Notes: generated by a model from the sequence alone, not told the origin. Numbered from the stretch's first letter, positions 1-10,437 are shown. The stretch is DNA of 64,000 nucleotides from Orientallactaga sibirica (GCA_036365145.1 JAEOAD010000015.1:36905501-36969500); one strand, 5' to 3'. Numbers and translations: made by a program.

Positions 1-64
1 CTCCCACCCTTACCTTCCCCCCATTCCACCCATAGCCAAACCTAACAAACACTCTTAAAAACAT
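1..64. other. unassigned window edge
   Basis: C/A-rich sequence before the first SINE. It is too short to assign and may belong to an L1 interrupted by the SINE. Confidence 0.3.
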
Positions 65-108
65 TTTTAAAATGTTTTTTATTTTTTATTTTAGAGAGAT
101 AGAGGGAC

Positions 109-158
<50 letters not shown>

Positions 159-340
159 GGTGTACCAGGAACTCAGCCATTGCAACTGAACTCCAGATAC
201 TTTGTGCTACCTAGTGGACATGTGTGACCTTGTGCTCACTTCACCTTTGTGCATCTGGCTTATGTGGATATGGAGAGTTGAACATAGGTCCTTTGGCTTT
301 ACAGGTAAGTGCCTTAACTACTAAGCCATCTCTCCATCCT
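65..340 (-). mobile_element. DIP-like SINE (B2 superfamily), antisense
   Basis: Read on the - strand, the element starts with a tRNA-like head (GATGGCTTAGTAGTTAAGGC, carrying the pol III A box). It continues through the B-box region and the landmark 'agatgcacaaagg' segment, and ends in a pyrimidine/A-rich tail. On the + strand this appears as a (GA)n run (about 107-155) followed by 'taagccatctctcc' at the right end. The same element recurs about 32 times in the window. B2-superfamily membership follows from the head sequence. The name DIP is from memory of dipodoid rodents. Confidence 0.85.
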
Positions 341-1947
341 GGGAAAGACTTTCTTAATAGGACCCTAGTAGCCCAAGAAATAAGGAAAACATTCAACAAA
401 TGGTCCTCTTGAAACAAATGTTATTGTACAGCAAAGGAAACTATCAAATAAGTCAAGAGGCAACTCTACCTATGGGAGAAAATCTTTGCTAGGAATATAT
501 CTGACAGAGGATTAATTTCTAGAATACATGAACAACTGAAAAACCTGAATAAGAAAATGAGCAACCCAATCAAAACATGGGCCATGGAACTTTTTCTATT
601 CCTGTCCAGTTCGGATGGCAATCATCAAGAAAATAAATTACAAAAAAATGCTGCAAAGATACAGGGAAAAGTAAACTGCTATTTGTTACTTGTGGGAGTG
701 TAAGCTGGTGTAGCCTGTATAGAAATCAGTTTGGTTGTTCCTCAAAAAGTTAAAATAGGGCTGAAGAGATGGCTTAGCTGTTAAGGTGCTTATCTATGAA
801 GGTTAAGGACTCACGTTTGACTTCCCATATGCCACATAAGTCAGATGAAAAAGTGACTCATGTGTAAGGTTGCACATGTGCACAAGGTGGTACATATGTC
901 TGGTGTTTGATTACAGTGGCTGGACGTCCTTCCATGACAATTCTCTCCCCCCACCCCAAATCTCTCAAAAAAGGCCAGTCTGTTGGGTTTGCTTCAAAAA
1001 AAGAAAAAAAAAGCAAAAAATTGTATAGTATGACCCAGCTATTCTACTTCTGGACTAATAACCAAACCACTCTGTATCCTACTGTATGGATACTTATACA
1101 ACCAATTTCATTGTTATTCTATTTGTAAGAGCTATGAAATGAAACTCGACTAGATATCTGTCAATGTATGAATGAATAACAAAATTGTGGTACATTTACA
1201 CAATATAATTTTATTCAGCTATAAAGAAAAATGACACAATGAAATTTTCAGGAAAATGAGGAACCTGGGGAAAATTATATTGAGCAAAGTCACTCAGGCT
1301 CAAAAAACCAAACACTTCATGTTTTCTTTTATGTGTGGATTCTAGCTTTCAATTTCCAAATCTGTGTTTACAACCTGGAGTGTCTCCAGAGACCAGAAAG
1401 TTAGAAAAGGGCTTAAGGGGGTTTCCAAGAGGGGAGAAGATAGTGTAACACAAATGATATTAATTGAGGGAAAGTGGATACTGGTATTGGAAAAGGTTAA
1501 GCAGGGATAAGGGTTGGGATGGGCAAGGCCAAAAGGATATGAAGAACCTTAACCACAACTTAGGAGATATCAAAAAGCTGTAAGAAAAAACATTATTAAC
1601 TTTGTTATAAGCATATAAATAGGGAGAAATAAAAGAATGAAAGGAGGTATATTATACAGAGGGATAATGGTGTTCTTAGTGGCCGTGGTCTGTCAAATAA
1701 TATTAGTGTCAGGCATATGATACCTCCCAATGAGTTGTTGATCTGTGGCATTACTGAGGCCACAACAAAAATACAGGCTATTTCCATGGCTCTTGGATGC
1801 TCACTAACACTGAAAGATAAGACTCTATTACTACAAATATCACATTGGGTGGGTTCAGGACATAGAGAAATCAAGCAGAGCTGAGGTGGGACTTCCTTCA
1901 TGGTAGCTAGTGCTGAAAGGTGTTATGTAGGTTGCTAGCAGAGAAAG
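341..1947 (+). mobile_element. L1 fragment, sense: end of ORF2 and 3' UTR
   Basis: Plus-strand sequence reads as degenerate 3'-terminal ORF2 of LINE-1, for example 'gacccagctattctacttctgg' near 1030 and 'cagctataaagaaaaatgacac' near 1216. A 3' UTR follows. Frames are broken by many stops. A DIP SINE (759-1010) interrupts it, and a MaLR-like LTR element was inserted downstream at 1953. The 3' UTR resumes at 3814. Confidence 0.75.
759..1010 (+). mobile_element. DIP-like SINE, sense, inside L1
   Basis: It begins 'gggctgaagagatggcttag' and shows the 'cacaaggtgg' and 'ctctcaaaaa' landmarks. It splits the L1 ORF2 remnant. Confidence 0.85.
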
Positions 1948-1952
1948 GGCAT

Positions 1953-2283
1953 TGTTGCAGTCAGGTTTGCATTGCTGGCAGAAATCACCTGACCAAGAGT
2001 AGCTTGTGGGAAAAAAGGTTTATTTTAGCTTACAGACTGGAGGGGAAGCTCCATGATGGCATGAGCAGAGGGTAGACATTATCTCCTGGCCAACATCAGG
2101 TCTACAACAGGAACAGGAGAGTGTGCCAAACACTGGCATGTGGAAACTGACTATAATACCCATAAGCCCGCCCCCAAATAATACATTGCTTCCAGGAGGC
2201 GTTAATTCCCAAATCTCCATCAGCTGGGAACCTAGCATACAGAATACCTAAGTTATGGGGGACACCTGAATCAAGCCACCACA
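1953..2283 (-). repeat. 3' LTR of the MaLR-like element
   Basis: TG...CA ended repeat, about 331 bp. It differs from its partner by scattered substitutions and a gap of about 15 bases near the AATAAA end, so the insertion is not recent. Confidence 0.8.
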
Positions 2284-3462
2284 TTCTGCCCCTGGCCCCC
2301 ATAAACTCATAATCATACATGATGTAAAATGCAATGCATTCAGTCCAACTTTAAAAGTCCCCATGTTTTTTTATCAGTCCTAATGATGTTCAAATATCCC
2401 CATAATCCAAGGTCTTTTAACTGAGCCACAATACCAAAAAATCCCCTCAAAACCCCATAATGGCACAAAATAAATATTCACACTGCAAAAGATGGTATTG
2501 GGCACAATAAAGAAATATTCAACCAATACAAGATTTAAACAGGGCAAATATCAAACTCTGTAGTTCCAAGTCCAACAACTCTAGTCAGTGACAAATCTCC
2601 AAGTCTGTTAATTCTAACCAGCAACAAGTCTCTGGAGTTCCAATTCTGCCCCTCCTGCTAGGCTACTCACAGTCCTGGAAAACTTCTTCTGGACTGGCAG
2701 TTCTCCTTAGCAGCCCTCTCGTGGTCCCAGCATCTCCACTGTGTCTCCACTGCAAACCAAGATTCATCCTCATAGCTCCATTGGGTCTCCATGCAGGCAT
2801 CCAGCAAACCTGCTTCACACTGCCCATGGCAGTTTCCAAAATACAAGACTGTGTTGCAAATTCAATGACTCTCTCTTTCCTGAATTTCTATGCTCCATAA
2901 TACCAGGTAGGGTGCCAATTTGTTAATCTAGAGGGGAATAAAGCAGACTTTGAATAACAGGACACACCTCCAGCATTTAGACCCCTTCCAAAAACTGCAT
3001 TCTTTCTGTTGTCCCAATGCAGGTCAGCTGGCCCAATTTAATGGCTGCAATCTCTCATACAATTGCAGCTGAACAGGCAGCAGTTTTGGCCCAAAGATTT
3101 CTTTCTGTGCTATATCCCTCTGCACACACTAGTCCATTTCTACACACTGCAACCCTGCTCAAATTCTCAGGGCAGGAGCATAACAGCAAGCCTCTTACAC
3201 AAACTGCTTCTAGCCCAGTCCAAGCAAAACTCTTTCTCACCCTCATAAGCCAAACCTCATAGTACATAGTTCTTAATGCATTCAGGTCTTTCAACTCTGA
3301 CCAGAATAGTCCATTAAGCTGTATTTATAGCACTGCAAGGTATCTCTTAGGCCAAGGTTTCAAATCCTTCCACATTCCTTTTAAAAATCAGCTCCAAAAA
3401 GCCAACGACACACAGTCAGGTATCTAGCAGCAAATGACACCACTCCTCAGTATCAACTTTAC

Positions 3463-3808
3463 TGTTGCAGCCAGGTTTGTATTGCTGGCAGAAATCACCC
3501 AACCAAGAGCAGCTTGTGGGAAAAAAGGTTTATTTTAGTTTACAGACTGGAGGGGAAGCTCCATGATGGCAGGGGAAAAGGATGGCATGAGCAGAGGGTG
3601 GACATCACCTCCTGGCCAACATCAGGTGGACAACAGCAGCAGGAGAGTGTGCCAAACACTGGCAAGGGGAAACTGTCTATAATACCCATAAGCCTGCCCC
3701 CAACAATACACTGCCTCCAGGAGGCATTAATTCCCAAATTTCCAACTGCTGGGAACCTAGCATTTAGAACACATAAGTTATGGGTGACACCTGAATCAAA
3801 CCACCACA
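3463..3808 (-). repeat. 5' LTR of the MaLR-like element
   Basis: 346-bp repeat, transcribed leftwards. It abuts the GGCAT target duplication on its right. Confidence 0.8.
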
Positions 3809-3813
3809 GGCAT

Positions 3814-4587
3814 CAGCCTTACAACCTAGCAATAAATCCTCCATTCTACCATACTGACCCTCAAGTGAGATGTTTCCTTTAAGGGTGCAACAGCAGCATG
3901 AAAGTTATGAGGATAACCAACAACTCTATGAATGACTTCACAGTCTACTAGGAGGGAATACATGTCTATATGTGCCTGGTACTGAAAAAAATCACATTAT
4001 TATGTGCCCATGGATAGGGAAAATTTATGTCCTAGGGAATAACCTACTATTGTTGTATTGCTAAATGGATGGAGGTGTTGTCATATTGCCTACTAAATAT
4101 TTTTCTATATATCCACAGGTCAGTTCTGCTCCCAGCCCTGAACAGAAAAGTTGTTTTGGGGAAGCAGGGGGAAGTCAATGCAGAGTCATAACTGGTTAAG
4201 TGGTGAAAATAAGTGACTGGTAAGTCCTTGACCCTAAATGAGACCTAAACATCATCCCCTTCAGAGCTCAGGGAACATGACAGAGAAGATGGAATGGAAA
4301 GAATGTAAGAGCTGGAGGAAGGGCAGTATACAAGGTCATTATACTCTTGAACTCATAAACAAGACATGGTTTACTACAGAAGACCTACACATGATGGGCC
4401 CAGTCAACATTCTATTATGGATAGGGGAGGACTTTGGGATGTCACTCCTCTCTCTAATGAGTAAGTGTCAGCTAAACATGTCCAGGGAAGGAGTATAATA
4501 GATACTAGTAAGAGAAGATTGAGTTCAGTGAAACTGATAGTAATAAAGGAGGGTGATGTGAGATATATATTATCAAAATGTAATTTG
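3814..4587 (+). mobile_element. rodent L1 3' UTR, sense (continuation)
   Basis: Contains segments I recognise from rodent Lx-type L1 3' UTRs, such as 'gcctggtactgaaa' (3974), 'cagttctgctcccagccctg' (about 4121) and 'ggctcagggaacat'-like sequence (about 4267). No coding capacity is apparent. It continues the L1 split by the LTR element. Confidence 0.65.
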
Positions 4588-4795
4588 AGGGCTGGAGACA
4601 TGCCTTAGTGGTTAAGATACTTGCCTGCAAAGCCTAAGGACCCATGTTTGATTCCCTAGTACACACATAAGCCTGATGCACAAGGTGGCAATACGTCTAA
4701 AGTTGGTTTGCCGTGGCTAGAGGCCCTGGTGCACCCATTATCTCTCTCTCTTAAATAAATAAATAAATAAATAATTAAATAAATAAAATATTTAA
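4588..4795 (+). mobile_element. DIP-like SINE, sense
   Basis: Head 'gggctggagacatgccttag', B-box-like 'tgtttgattccc', ends in (AAAT)n. Confidence 0.88.
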
Positions 4796-5580
4796 AACCT
4801 ATAAATTGAATGTATGAAACAAAATTACAGATTAATTTAAAAGATGGAGTACAAATGATCACTAAAAATATAGAAAAATGTTCAATCTTAGCAACTGGGA
4901 AATGAATATTAAAATTAAACTAGATTCCATCTTACCCTTGTCATAATGACTATCATAACATTAACAAATAGCAATAAATTCTGGTGAAAATGTGGGGAAA
5001 AGGCAACACTTATACACTGCTGATAGGAATGTAAATTGCTTCAACTACTGTAGATATCAATATGGAGCCTCCTCAAAAAAAATAATCAGAGAATTACCAT
5101 GTGACTCATCTATATGACTTCATTAAGGACTCTAAGTTAATATACCACAGAGATCCCTCATGTTTATATTGATTGCAGTACTATCATGATAGTCAAGTTA
5201 TAGAATCAGCCTCAGTGTCTTTCAACAGCTAAATAAAAAAAGAAAATTTGGTGTATCTCTACAGAATGTAATTGTATTGAGCCTTAAGGAATGAAATTAT
5301 ATCATTTGCTGGCAAATATATACAACTTGATATCATCATATTAAATAAAACAAGATAGATCCAGAAAGACAAATAGCCAATTGCATTTGTGGATACTATA
5401 TTTTCAGAGATAACTAATACTATATACACATACATATATCCATACATATATATTTATGTATACATGAAACATGAATACTGAAGAAACTAGAGGAAGGAAG
5501 GAGACTAGCAAGGGGTAGAGAAACTGTGTTTATAAAAACCAACATTACATCTAATATATACCAACAAATAAAAAAGAGTT
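4796..5580 (+). mobile_element. older L1 fragment, sense: ORF2 3' end
   Basis: Shows 'atgtggggaaaaggcaacac' and 'tatacactgctgataggaatgtaaattg', typical of the end of L1 ORF2. It is heavily mutated and followed by an AT-rich tail. Confidence 0.7.
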
Positions 5581-5584
5581 ACAT

Positions 5585-5738
5585 CTGTTTCTTGATCCTT
5601 TAATCTCTCTGTGCTTCTGATCTACCATGAGGTGGCTTCCTGCCATGATGATCAGTCTTATCTCAGGCACACGGCAATGGAAGTAGCCAAATATGAGCTG
5701 AAACTTCTGGAACTGTGAGCCAAAAACCAATCTTTATG
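5585..5738 (+). repeat. LTR 3'-end fragment (MaLR/ERVL-like)
   Basis: Resembles the 3' part of a rodent MaLR-type LTR: 'ctaccatgaggtgg', 'ctgccatgatga', 'gaactgtgagccaaa', ending where an AATAAA would normally stand. It abuts the CpG island directly. Confidence 0.55.
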
Positions 5739-5802
5739 TAGCCGGGTTGCAGGAGGCAGCGAAGCGGATCCCCAGCTGGTAGGCCCCGAGCCTGGAGAGC
5801 CT

Positions 5803-5812
5803 GGGGCGGGGC
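5803..5812 (+). promoter_or_regulatory. GC box (Sp/KLF site)
   Basis: GGGGCGGGGC, a full match to the Sp1 consensus, about 190 bp upstream of the ATG. Confidence 0.7.
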
Positions 5813-5881
5813 CTCAGCCGCTCGCCCCTCCCACCACGCCCTCCCGCCCTCCCTCCCGTGCTGGTCGCGCACAGGCCTCGC

Positions 5882-5895
5882 GTTACCCTAGCAAC
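5882..5895 (+). promoter_or_regulatory. X-box (RFX-family binding site)
   Basis: GTTACCCTAGCAAC consists of two inverted half-sites, GTTACC and AGCAAC, around a 2-bp spacer. This fits the consensus GTNRCC-NN-RGYAAC at every defined position. RFX factors use this motif to activate genes for cilia and axonemes. Its place about 110 bp upstream of the start codon in a CpG island is typical of functional X-boxes. It fits AGBL4, whose product acts on tubulin. Binding itself is inference. Confidence 0.75.
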
Positions 5896-6001
5896 CGTCG
5901 TGCCGCGTCTTCCTGGGGGAGCGACTGTCAGCCGCGGGTCCCCGCCGTCCGCTCCCCGTTGCCCCGCGGTTTGTGCGTGGGCTCAGAGACTGGGGGACGA
6001 C

Positions 6002-6012
6002 AAACATGGCGG
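6002..6012 (+). promoter_or_regulatory. YY1-like motif over the start codon
   Basis: AAACATGGCGG is close to the YY1 consensus AAnATGGCGG. YY1 sites commonly sit just downstream of start sites in TATA-less promoters and often overlap the initiating ATG. Confidence 0.5.
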
Positions 6013-6039
6013 AGCGGAGCCAGACGGCGCCCGAGGCAG
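6006..6039 (+). CDS. AGBL4: AGBL4 exon 1 coding part (cytosolic carboxypeptidase 6)
   Basis: The ATG at 6006 has a strong Kozak context (A at -3, G at +4). It is followed by codons for MAERSQTAPEA and the first base of a Gly codon, then CAG|GTTTGT, a splice donor leaving a phase-1 junction. The peptide matches my recollection of the N terminus of rodent CCP6 (human differs at two positions). CCP6 is an M14D zinc carboxypeptidase that trims polyglutamate side chains from tubulin and other proteins. Its zinc-binding and catalytic residues are in later exons, absent here. AGBL4 spans over a megabase in human and mouse, so a large first intron is expected, and I found no exon 2 in this window. 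The call rests on 12 residues plus promoter context. An unrelated gene with a similar start is possible but unlikely. Confidence 0.82.
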
Positions 6040-6330
6040 GTTTGTGAGGGCGGCCGGCCGAGGGAAGGCTGAGGCCCGCGGCGGGGCGCTGCGGCCTCAG
6101 GTCAGGGTTCAGGCAGGTGCACACCCCTCGCCGCGGAGAGCCGAGCCGCCCCGGGGAGTGTGCGCACTCCGCCGGGAGCGCGGGCCCACAAGTCAGCATT
6201 GACCGAGGGGCTCCGCGGTGGGCACGGTCCCCGGACTGCGTCGTGGACAGGTGTTGGCAGCCCTGGGGGAACCTGGCAGGGAGCCCTACCGGAATGCGGC
6301 TTAGAGTTGGGAGGAGGAGGAGGCTCTGAT

Positions 6331-7609
6331 CCTGACAGGCAGGTGTATGCGGAAAGTATACTTACTTCGTTGTCAGACACTTCCACACAGGTGGAATTTA
6401 TCCAGAGGTCCTCGGGGTCACCTCTAGTCACAGTATACAAAACTGAGTGAGACACCTTAAAAAGACCAGAAGCTTGAAGGGACCCCCATCGCTCCAGTCC
6501 CTTAGGACTTGATCTCAGGAGGCTGGAGCCTGAGTATGAGTGTAAATGGGATCTTGAAAATCATTCAGAATCACAAAGGTGTGCATGTCCTTCTCTGTTT
6601 GAGTGGAAAACAGTCTTGGAGTATCAGGGACTCTTAACAGAAGGGAGACACAGGAGCTTTTCTTCCTAAGGATCTTTGCGGGTTTACTTGAGTTTAGAGC
6701 TTGGAGAATTAGTGACTAAAGTGCCTTATAGCACCATAGAAGAAAGCAGTATAGTTTCTACAGTCCTGGGTATGTAAACATGAGGAAACTTCTCTGTTAA
6801 AGGGGATGCGGACTGAGGTACTGAAACTTGAATGAAAGGGATATCAGTGTTTGTATAGAATACTGGTGACTTTGGGATATGTGTGCTAGTAGGTGATAAA
6901 AATGAGATATAAAATCTTGTGTAAGTGGCTCAGTTAGGTATTATGGGTTATGGTTACAAAACTGAGTCACTTGAATTATTCTAGCTCCTCCACCCCAATA
7001 AATGTGGTTGGTTATAAGGCAACACAGGGACTGGAACAGTTAACTGGTTAAAATCAAAAGGATAGTTTAAGGCACTATCTTTAAGGCCTTTAATGGTTTA
7101 TCTCTCAGTAGCATATATGTTTCTTTCTCTATTCATTTTATAGTTTTATCTCTTTTATAAATTTAACATTCTCATTCTTTTATTCATTCATCCATTTAGC
7201 AGATATTTGTTATGTGCTAACTATATCAGATACCAAATTAGGCACTGTAAACTTCTTGTTTCTGATTCTCTCACCTTGGGCTTCTTCTCCTTTTTTCTCA
7301 TTGCATTAAATTACTTTTGATCTATGTTACTTATTTGTATTGCTAATTGTCTTTCACTATAATTAAAGCCACAAGGCCTTGATATTTATTATTTATCAAT
7401 CTCACATACTTACAACTTAATCTAGCATATATTATGATCTCATACCATATAAATAAATACTATATAAATGAATAATTGAATGACTTGTTATTGTCTAATA
7501 TTTTGGCTGAAATATGATAGGGGTTGAACAAAGAATGGTATAGGCAGAGAGAAACCCATGTGTGAAGACCTGAAGGCAGTTGTTAATATATACTGCATAA
7601 GAGAATGGA
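6331..7609. other. single-copy intronic sequence, no feature seen
   Basis: GC content falls from island level to AT-rich intron. There are no ORFs of note, no recognisable repeat and no exon-like segment. Confidence 0.6.
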
Positions 7610-7765
7610 AGGAGCCAGTTATGGTGGTGCATACCTTTAAAGATACCAGTTCTCAAGAGGCTGAAGTAGGAGGATAACAATGAGCTGGAGGCAAGTCTTG
7701 GACTACAGAATGAATTTTAGGTCAGCCTAGGCCAGAGTGAAGACCCTGCCTTGAAAAACAATAAA
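7610..7765 (+). mobile_element. B1 (7SL-derived) SINE, sense
   Basis: Diverged copy: 'gccagttatggtggtgcatacctttaaa', 'caagtcttggac', 'gcctaggccagagtgaagaccctgcc', A-rich end. The B1s in this window carry a distinctive 'ctgagactacatagtgaattc' core (sense). Confidence 0.8.
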
Positions 7766-8098
7766 AAAGAAACTGGAAGGAGACAAATATGGGTACACAT
7801 GGGGCAATGGGAAGATAGGCAAGGTAAGCTGGCACCACCCACATCTTATAGTATATTGTACGCTATGTTATAAATTTTGGTCTAAACTCCTAGGTATAAT
7901 GGGAGGACCAACAGAAAGCTTTAAAGCTGGGATGTGACATGATAAGAATCTTTTAGAAAATAATCCTGGCTGTAGTGGAGAGAACTGAGGATCCAAGAGT
8001 GTATTTGGGAGATCTGATAAAAGGTAACAGTAAAATATGAAGAAAGGAACCGAGATATTATCTCCTAAAAATATTTAAGAGATAAAATTGAGAGTTCT
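7766..8098. other. intronic sequence, no feature seen
   Basis: Mixed-composition sequence between two SINEs, with no ORF and no known repeat recognised. Confidence 0.5.
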
Positions 8099-8300
8099 GG
8101 CCTGGAGAGATGGCTTAGTGGTTAAGGTGCTTGCCTGCAAAGCTGAAGAACCCAGGTTCAATTCCACAGTACCCACATAAACATAAGCTAGATGCACAAG
8201 GTGGCATATGCTTTTGGAATTCATATATAGTGGCTGGAGGCCTTGACACACTCATTTCTCTCTCTCTCTCTCTCTCAAATAAATAAAAATAATTGAAAAA
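8099..8300 (+). mobile_element. DIP-like SINE, sense
   Basis: A good copy. A box region 'tggcttagtggttaagg', B box region 'ggttcaattcc', (TC)n, then AAATAAATAAAA tail. Pol III box matches are clear. Confidence 0.92.
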
Positions 8301-8390
8301 AATTGAGAGTACTTAGTGACATGTGACTGAAGGAGAAGGAGTTATCAAAGACTACTTCTTATGGTCTATCTTGTGTAACTGGATAGTTGG

Positions 8391-8935
8391 TGGTGCCCTC
8401 CTGATATTGCCTATGCATTCTACTATCCTCCCACAACACCTCTCCCCATGCTTCCTTTCTAGCATCTTGGCATGAATAGACACTGACTTATAGCCACTAA
8501 TCTAGAAATTTGAAACTAGAATTTGCATATGAAAGAGAACTTGGTGTTTGCATTCCTGAACTTGCATTACCACACTCAGTATGACCTTTTCCAGTTTCAT
8601 TCATTTTTCAGCAAATTTCATTTTTCTTTATAGATGAATAAAACTCTGTTGTGCATTTGTACTGTATCTTCATAATCCATTCATTAGGCTGATTCTGTTT
8701 CTTAACTATTGCCAATAAATCAGCAATAAACACAGCTGAGCAAGTATCCCTTAAGTAAAGTATAGAGCCCTCAGGGTATATAACCAGGAGTGGTTTAGCT
8801 GGTTTATAAGGTAGTTCTATGTTTTACTTGTTGACAAACTGCTACATTGATTTCCACAGTGGCTGCACCAGCTTGCATTCCCATGAACAATGGATAAGGA
8901 TCCCTCTTTCCCTACACCCTTGCTAGCATTTGTTG
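8391..8935 (-). mobile_element. L1 fragment, antisense: ORF2 3' end
   Basis: Reverse complement of ORF2 C-terminal sequence: 'actctgttgtgcatttgtactg' (about 8643) and 'gctattgccaataaatcagcaataaacac' (about 8706). It is interrupted on the right by nested LTRs. Confidence 0.75.
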
Positions 8936-9110
8936 TCTGTAGCAGTCTCTTGCTGGAGCAAAACATCTGACTAAAAGAAGCTTATGAGAATTTATTTCAG
9001 CTTACGGTCTGTAGGGGAAGCTTCACTGTGACAGGGAAATCATGGCAGAGGAGAAACTGGGCATCAAATTTTATCATATAAGCTGGGTGGTAGCAGCAAG
9101 GGTGAACCAG
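8936..9110 (-). repeat. left half of an older LTR, split by a younger one
   Basis: LTR-like landmarks on the - strand: 'gcttatgagaatttatttcagcttac' and 'gaggggaagcttc'-like sequence. It continues at 9470-9650, ending near 'caccaccaca'. The two halves are separated by the + strand LTR at 9111-9469. Confidence 0.6.
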
Positions 9111-9469
9111 TGTGGTAGTTTGAATAGATGGCCCCCAATATATTCAATGTTTTATTAATTTATAGTTTGCTTCTGCAGCCATCTGGTTGGAGGCAATGTC
9201 AATGGGTGGATCTTAGGTGTGGTGGTGGGTTTGAGATTTCAATCTAAAGATTGAAAAGTGTGCCTAGCTGGAGTTCCAGAGGTGTGCTGTGCTGTGTGGC
9301 TTTTGGCTTGTAGCTTTTATCTCTCTGTGTTTGGTCCTGTGAAAGCAGGCCAGCTTTTTCTGCCATTATGGAACTTCCCATAATCTGTAATCGTCAATAA
9401 ATATCCCTTCCTCCATAACTTTGCCTGGTCTGGAAGTTCATCTCAGCGAACCTAAAGCTGTCTGTTACA
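9111..9469 (+). repeat. solo LTR (MaLR-like), inserted in an older LTR
   Basis: 359 bp, begins TGTGGTAGTTTGAAT, has AATAAA at about 9396 and ends TGTTACA. It is flanked by ACCAG (9106-9110) and ACTAG (9470-9474), a 5-bp target duplication with one mismatch. No internal region is present, so it is a recombined solo LTR. Confidence 0.72.
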
Positions 9470-9650
9470 ACTAGCTACCTAACATGCAGGAAAACCATCC
9501 TAATAAACCCCAAGGCCCATTCCCATGACAGAACTCTTCCAATAAAGCTACACATCCCAAAAGCTTTACCAGCTGAGTATTAAGTATCATGATTAATCAC
9601 AAAATTTGATGTTTTAGGGAACATTTCCTATGCACACCACCACATTGTAT
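9470..9650 (-). repeat. right half of the older LTR
   Basis: Completes the LTR begun at 8936. Its right end 'caccaccaca' matches the LTR end of the elements at 1953 and 16669. Confidence 0.55.
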
Positions 9651-10240
9651 TTTTATTTATGATAACCATCCTGACCTTAGTGAGTTGGAATATCTAAGCA
9701 GTTTTAATTTGAATTTCCATGATGATTAAGGATGTTTAACACTTCATAAAATTTTGATTAGCCAAAGAATAAATTTGTATTTATTCTTTTGAGAACTCTG
9801 GTTTAATTTTGGTTGGTCACATGCATCTGGAAATTCACCCATTTCTGCTAGGTTTTCCATTTTAGTAGGTTTGTCAGTTGCAGTGTTTCAGAACTTGAAA
9901 TGCATAGTTTCAAGCCTTTTGGATTCTAAAAACAAAACTGGCAGTTATTCTGATGGGCTTACCTTTCTATTGTGGTTCTTTCTTTCAGCTCTCAATATTC
10001 TTCCTGTATTTTGCAAATGTAGCATTTTTTTTTTCCCTAGTGCTATCTGTTTGATGTTTTATCTCTTTCCCTAGATTTGGGAAATTTTCTGGTATGATTG
10101 TATTGAAAATATTCTCTACTCTTTTGGTGTGACGTTCTCCTTCTATACCCACAATTCATAGATTGATTTTACATGCTTTGTCCATATATTTTTATAAACT
10201 TGCAATTTCCCTTGACTAAACATATCCGTTTTTCTTTTCT
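9651..10240 (-). mobile_element. L1 fragment, antisense: ORF2 then ORF1 C-terminal part
   Basis: Antisense ORF2-type sequence ('gaatttccatgatgattaaggatg') passes into ORF1-type sequence ('tctgatgggcttacctttct', about 9949; 'aaattttctggtatgattg', about 10082). Most of ORF2 is missing, so this L1 is internally deleted. Confidence 0.6.
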
Positions 10241-10244
10241 TTTT

Positions 10245-10437
10245 TTTTTTTTTAACATTTTATTACTTATTTATTTGAGAGATAGAGAGAGAAATAGGCA
10301 GGTAGAGAGACAGAGAGAGAGAGAGAGAGAGTGAGTGAATGTTTGCATCAGGCTTACGTGGGTCCTGGGGAATTGAACCTATGTCCTTTAGCTTTTCAGG
10401 CAAGTGCCTTGCCATTAAGCCATTTCTCCAGCCCCAT
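10245..10437 (-). mobile_element. DIP-like SINE, antisense
   Basis: T-rich start, (GA)n about 10313-10331, ends 'ccatttctccagcccc'. Inserted within L1 ORF1. Confidence 0.88.

Larger units (their letters stand above)
1953..3808 (-). mobile_element. complete MaLR-like LTR retrotransposon with two LTRs
   Basis: Two direct repeats of about 330-346 bp (1953-2283 and 3463-3808) flank 1.18 kb. On the - strand each LTR begins TGTGGTGG, ends GCAACA and carries an AATAAA-type poly(A) signal near its 3' end. The element is flanked by the perfect 5-bp duplication GGCAT (1948-1952 and 3809-3813). Just inside the 5' LTR (- strand) lies a degenerate primer-binding-like stretch (3440-3457) that matches the better copy in the second element. 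No retroviral gene can be read in the interior, as expected for non-autonomous MaLRs. It sits within a + strand L1 3' UTR. Confidence 0.85.
5740..6330. promoter_or_regulatory. AGBL4: CpG island promoter of AGBL4
   Basis: This is the only long CpG-dense stretch in the window. It has no obvious TATA box and carries a canonical GC box (GGGGCGGGGC, 5803-5812) with several CCCTCCC/CCGCCC motifs after it. It spans the 5' UTR, the coding part of exon 1 and the start of intron 1. Housekeeping-style CpG islands usually have dispersed start sites, so the transcription start cannot be fixed from sequence. An RFX X-box lies at 5882-5895 and a YY1-like motif overlaps the start codon. Stop-free stretches on both strands here come from high GC content. 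Confidence 0.88.

Noticed and set aside
3514..3882. 122-codon + strand frame
   Set aside because: It lies antisense across a MaLR-like LTR. Similar frames occur in every copy of that LTR.
5858..6455. Several overlapping 70-117 codon frames on both strands across the CpG island
   Set aside because: High GC removes stop codons. The frames overlap each other on both strands, cross the splice donor and encode Pro/Arg/Gly-rich low-complexity sequence. The 12-residue exon 1 frame explains the ATG.
8099..8200. tRNA-like A and B boxes, possible tRNA gene
   Set aside because: The boxes belong to the head of the DIP SINE. No cloverleaf with a proper acceptor stem follows, and the element repeats across the window.
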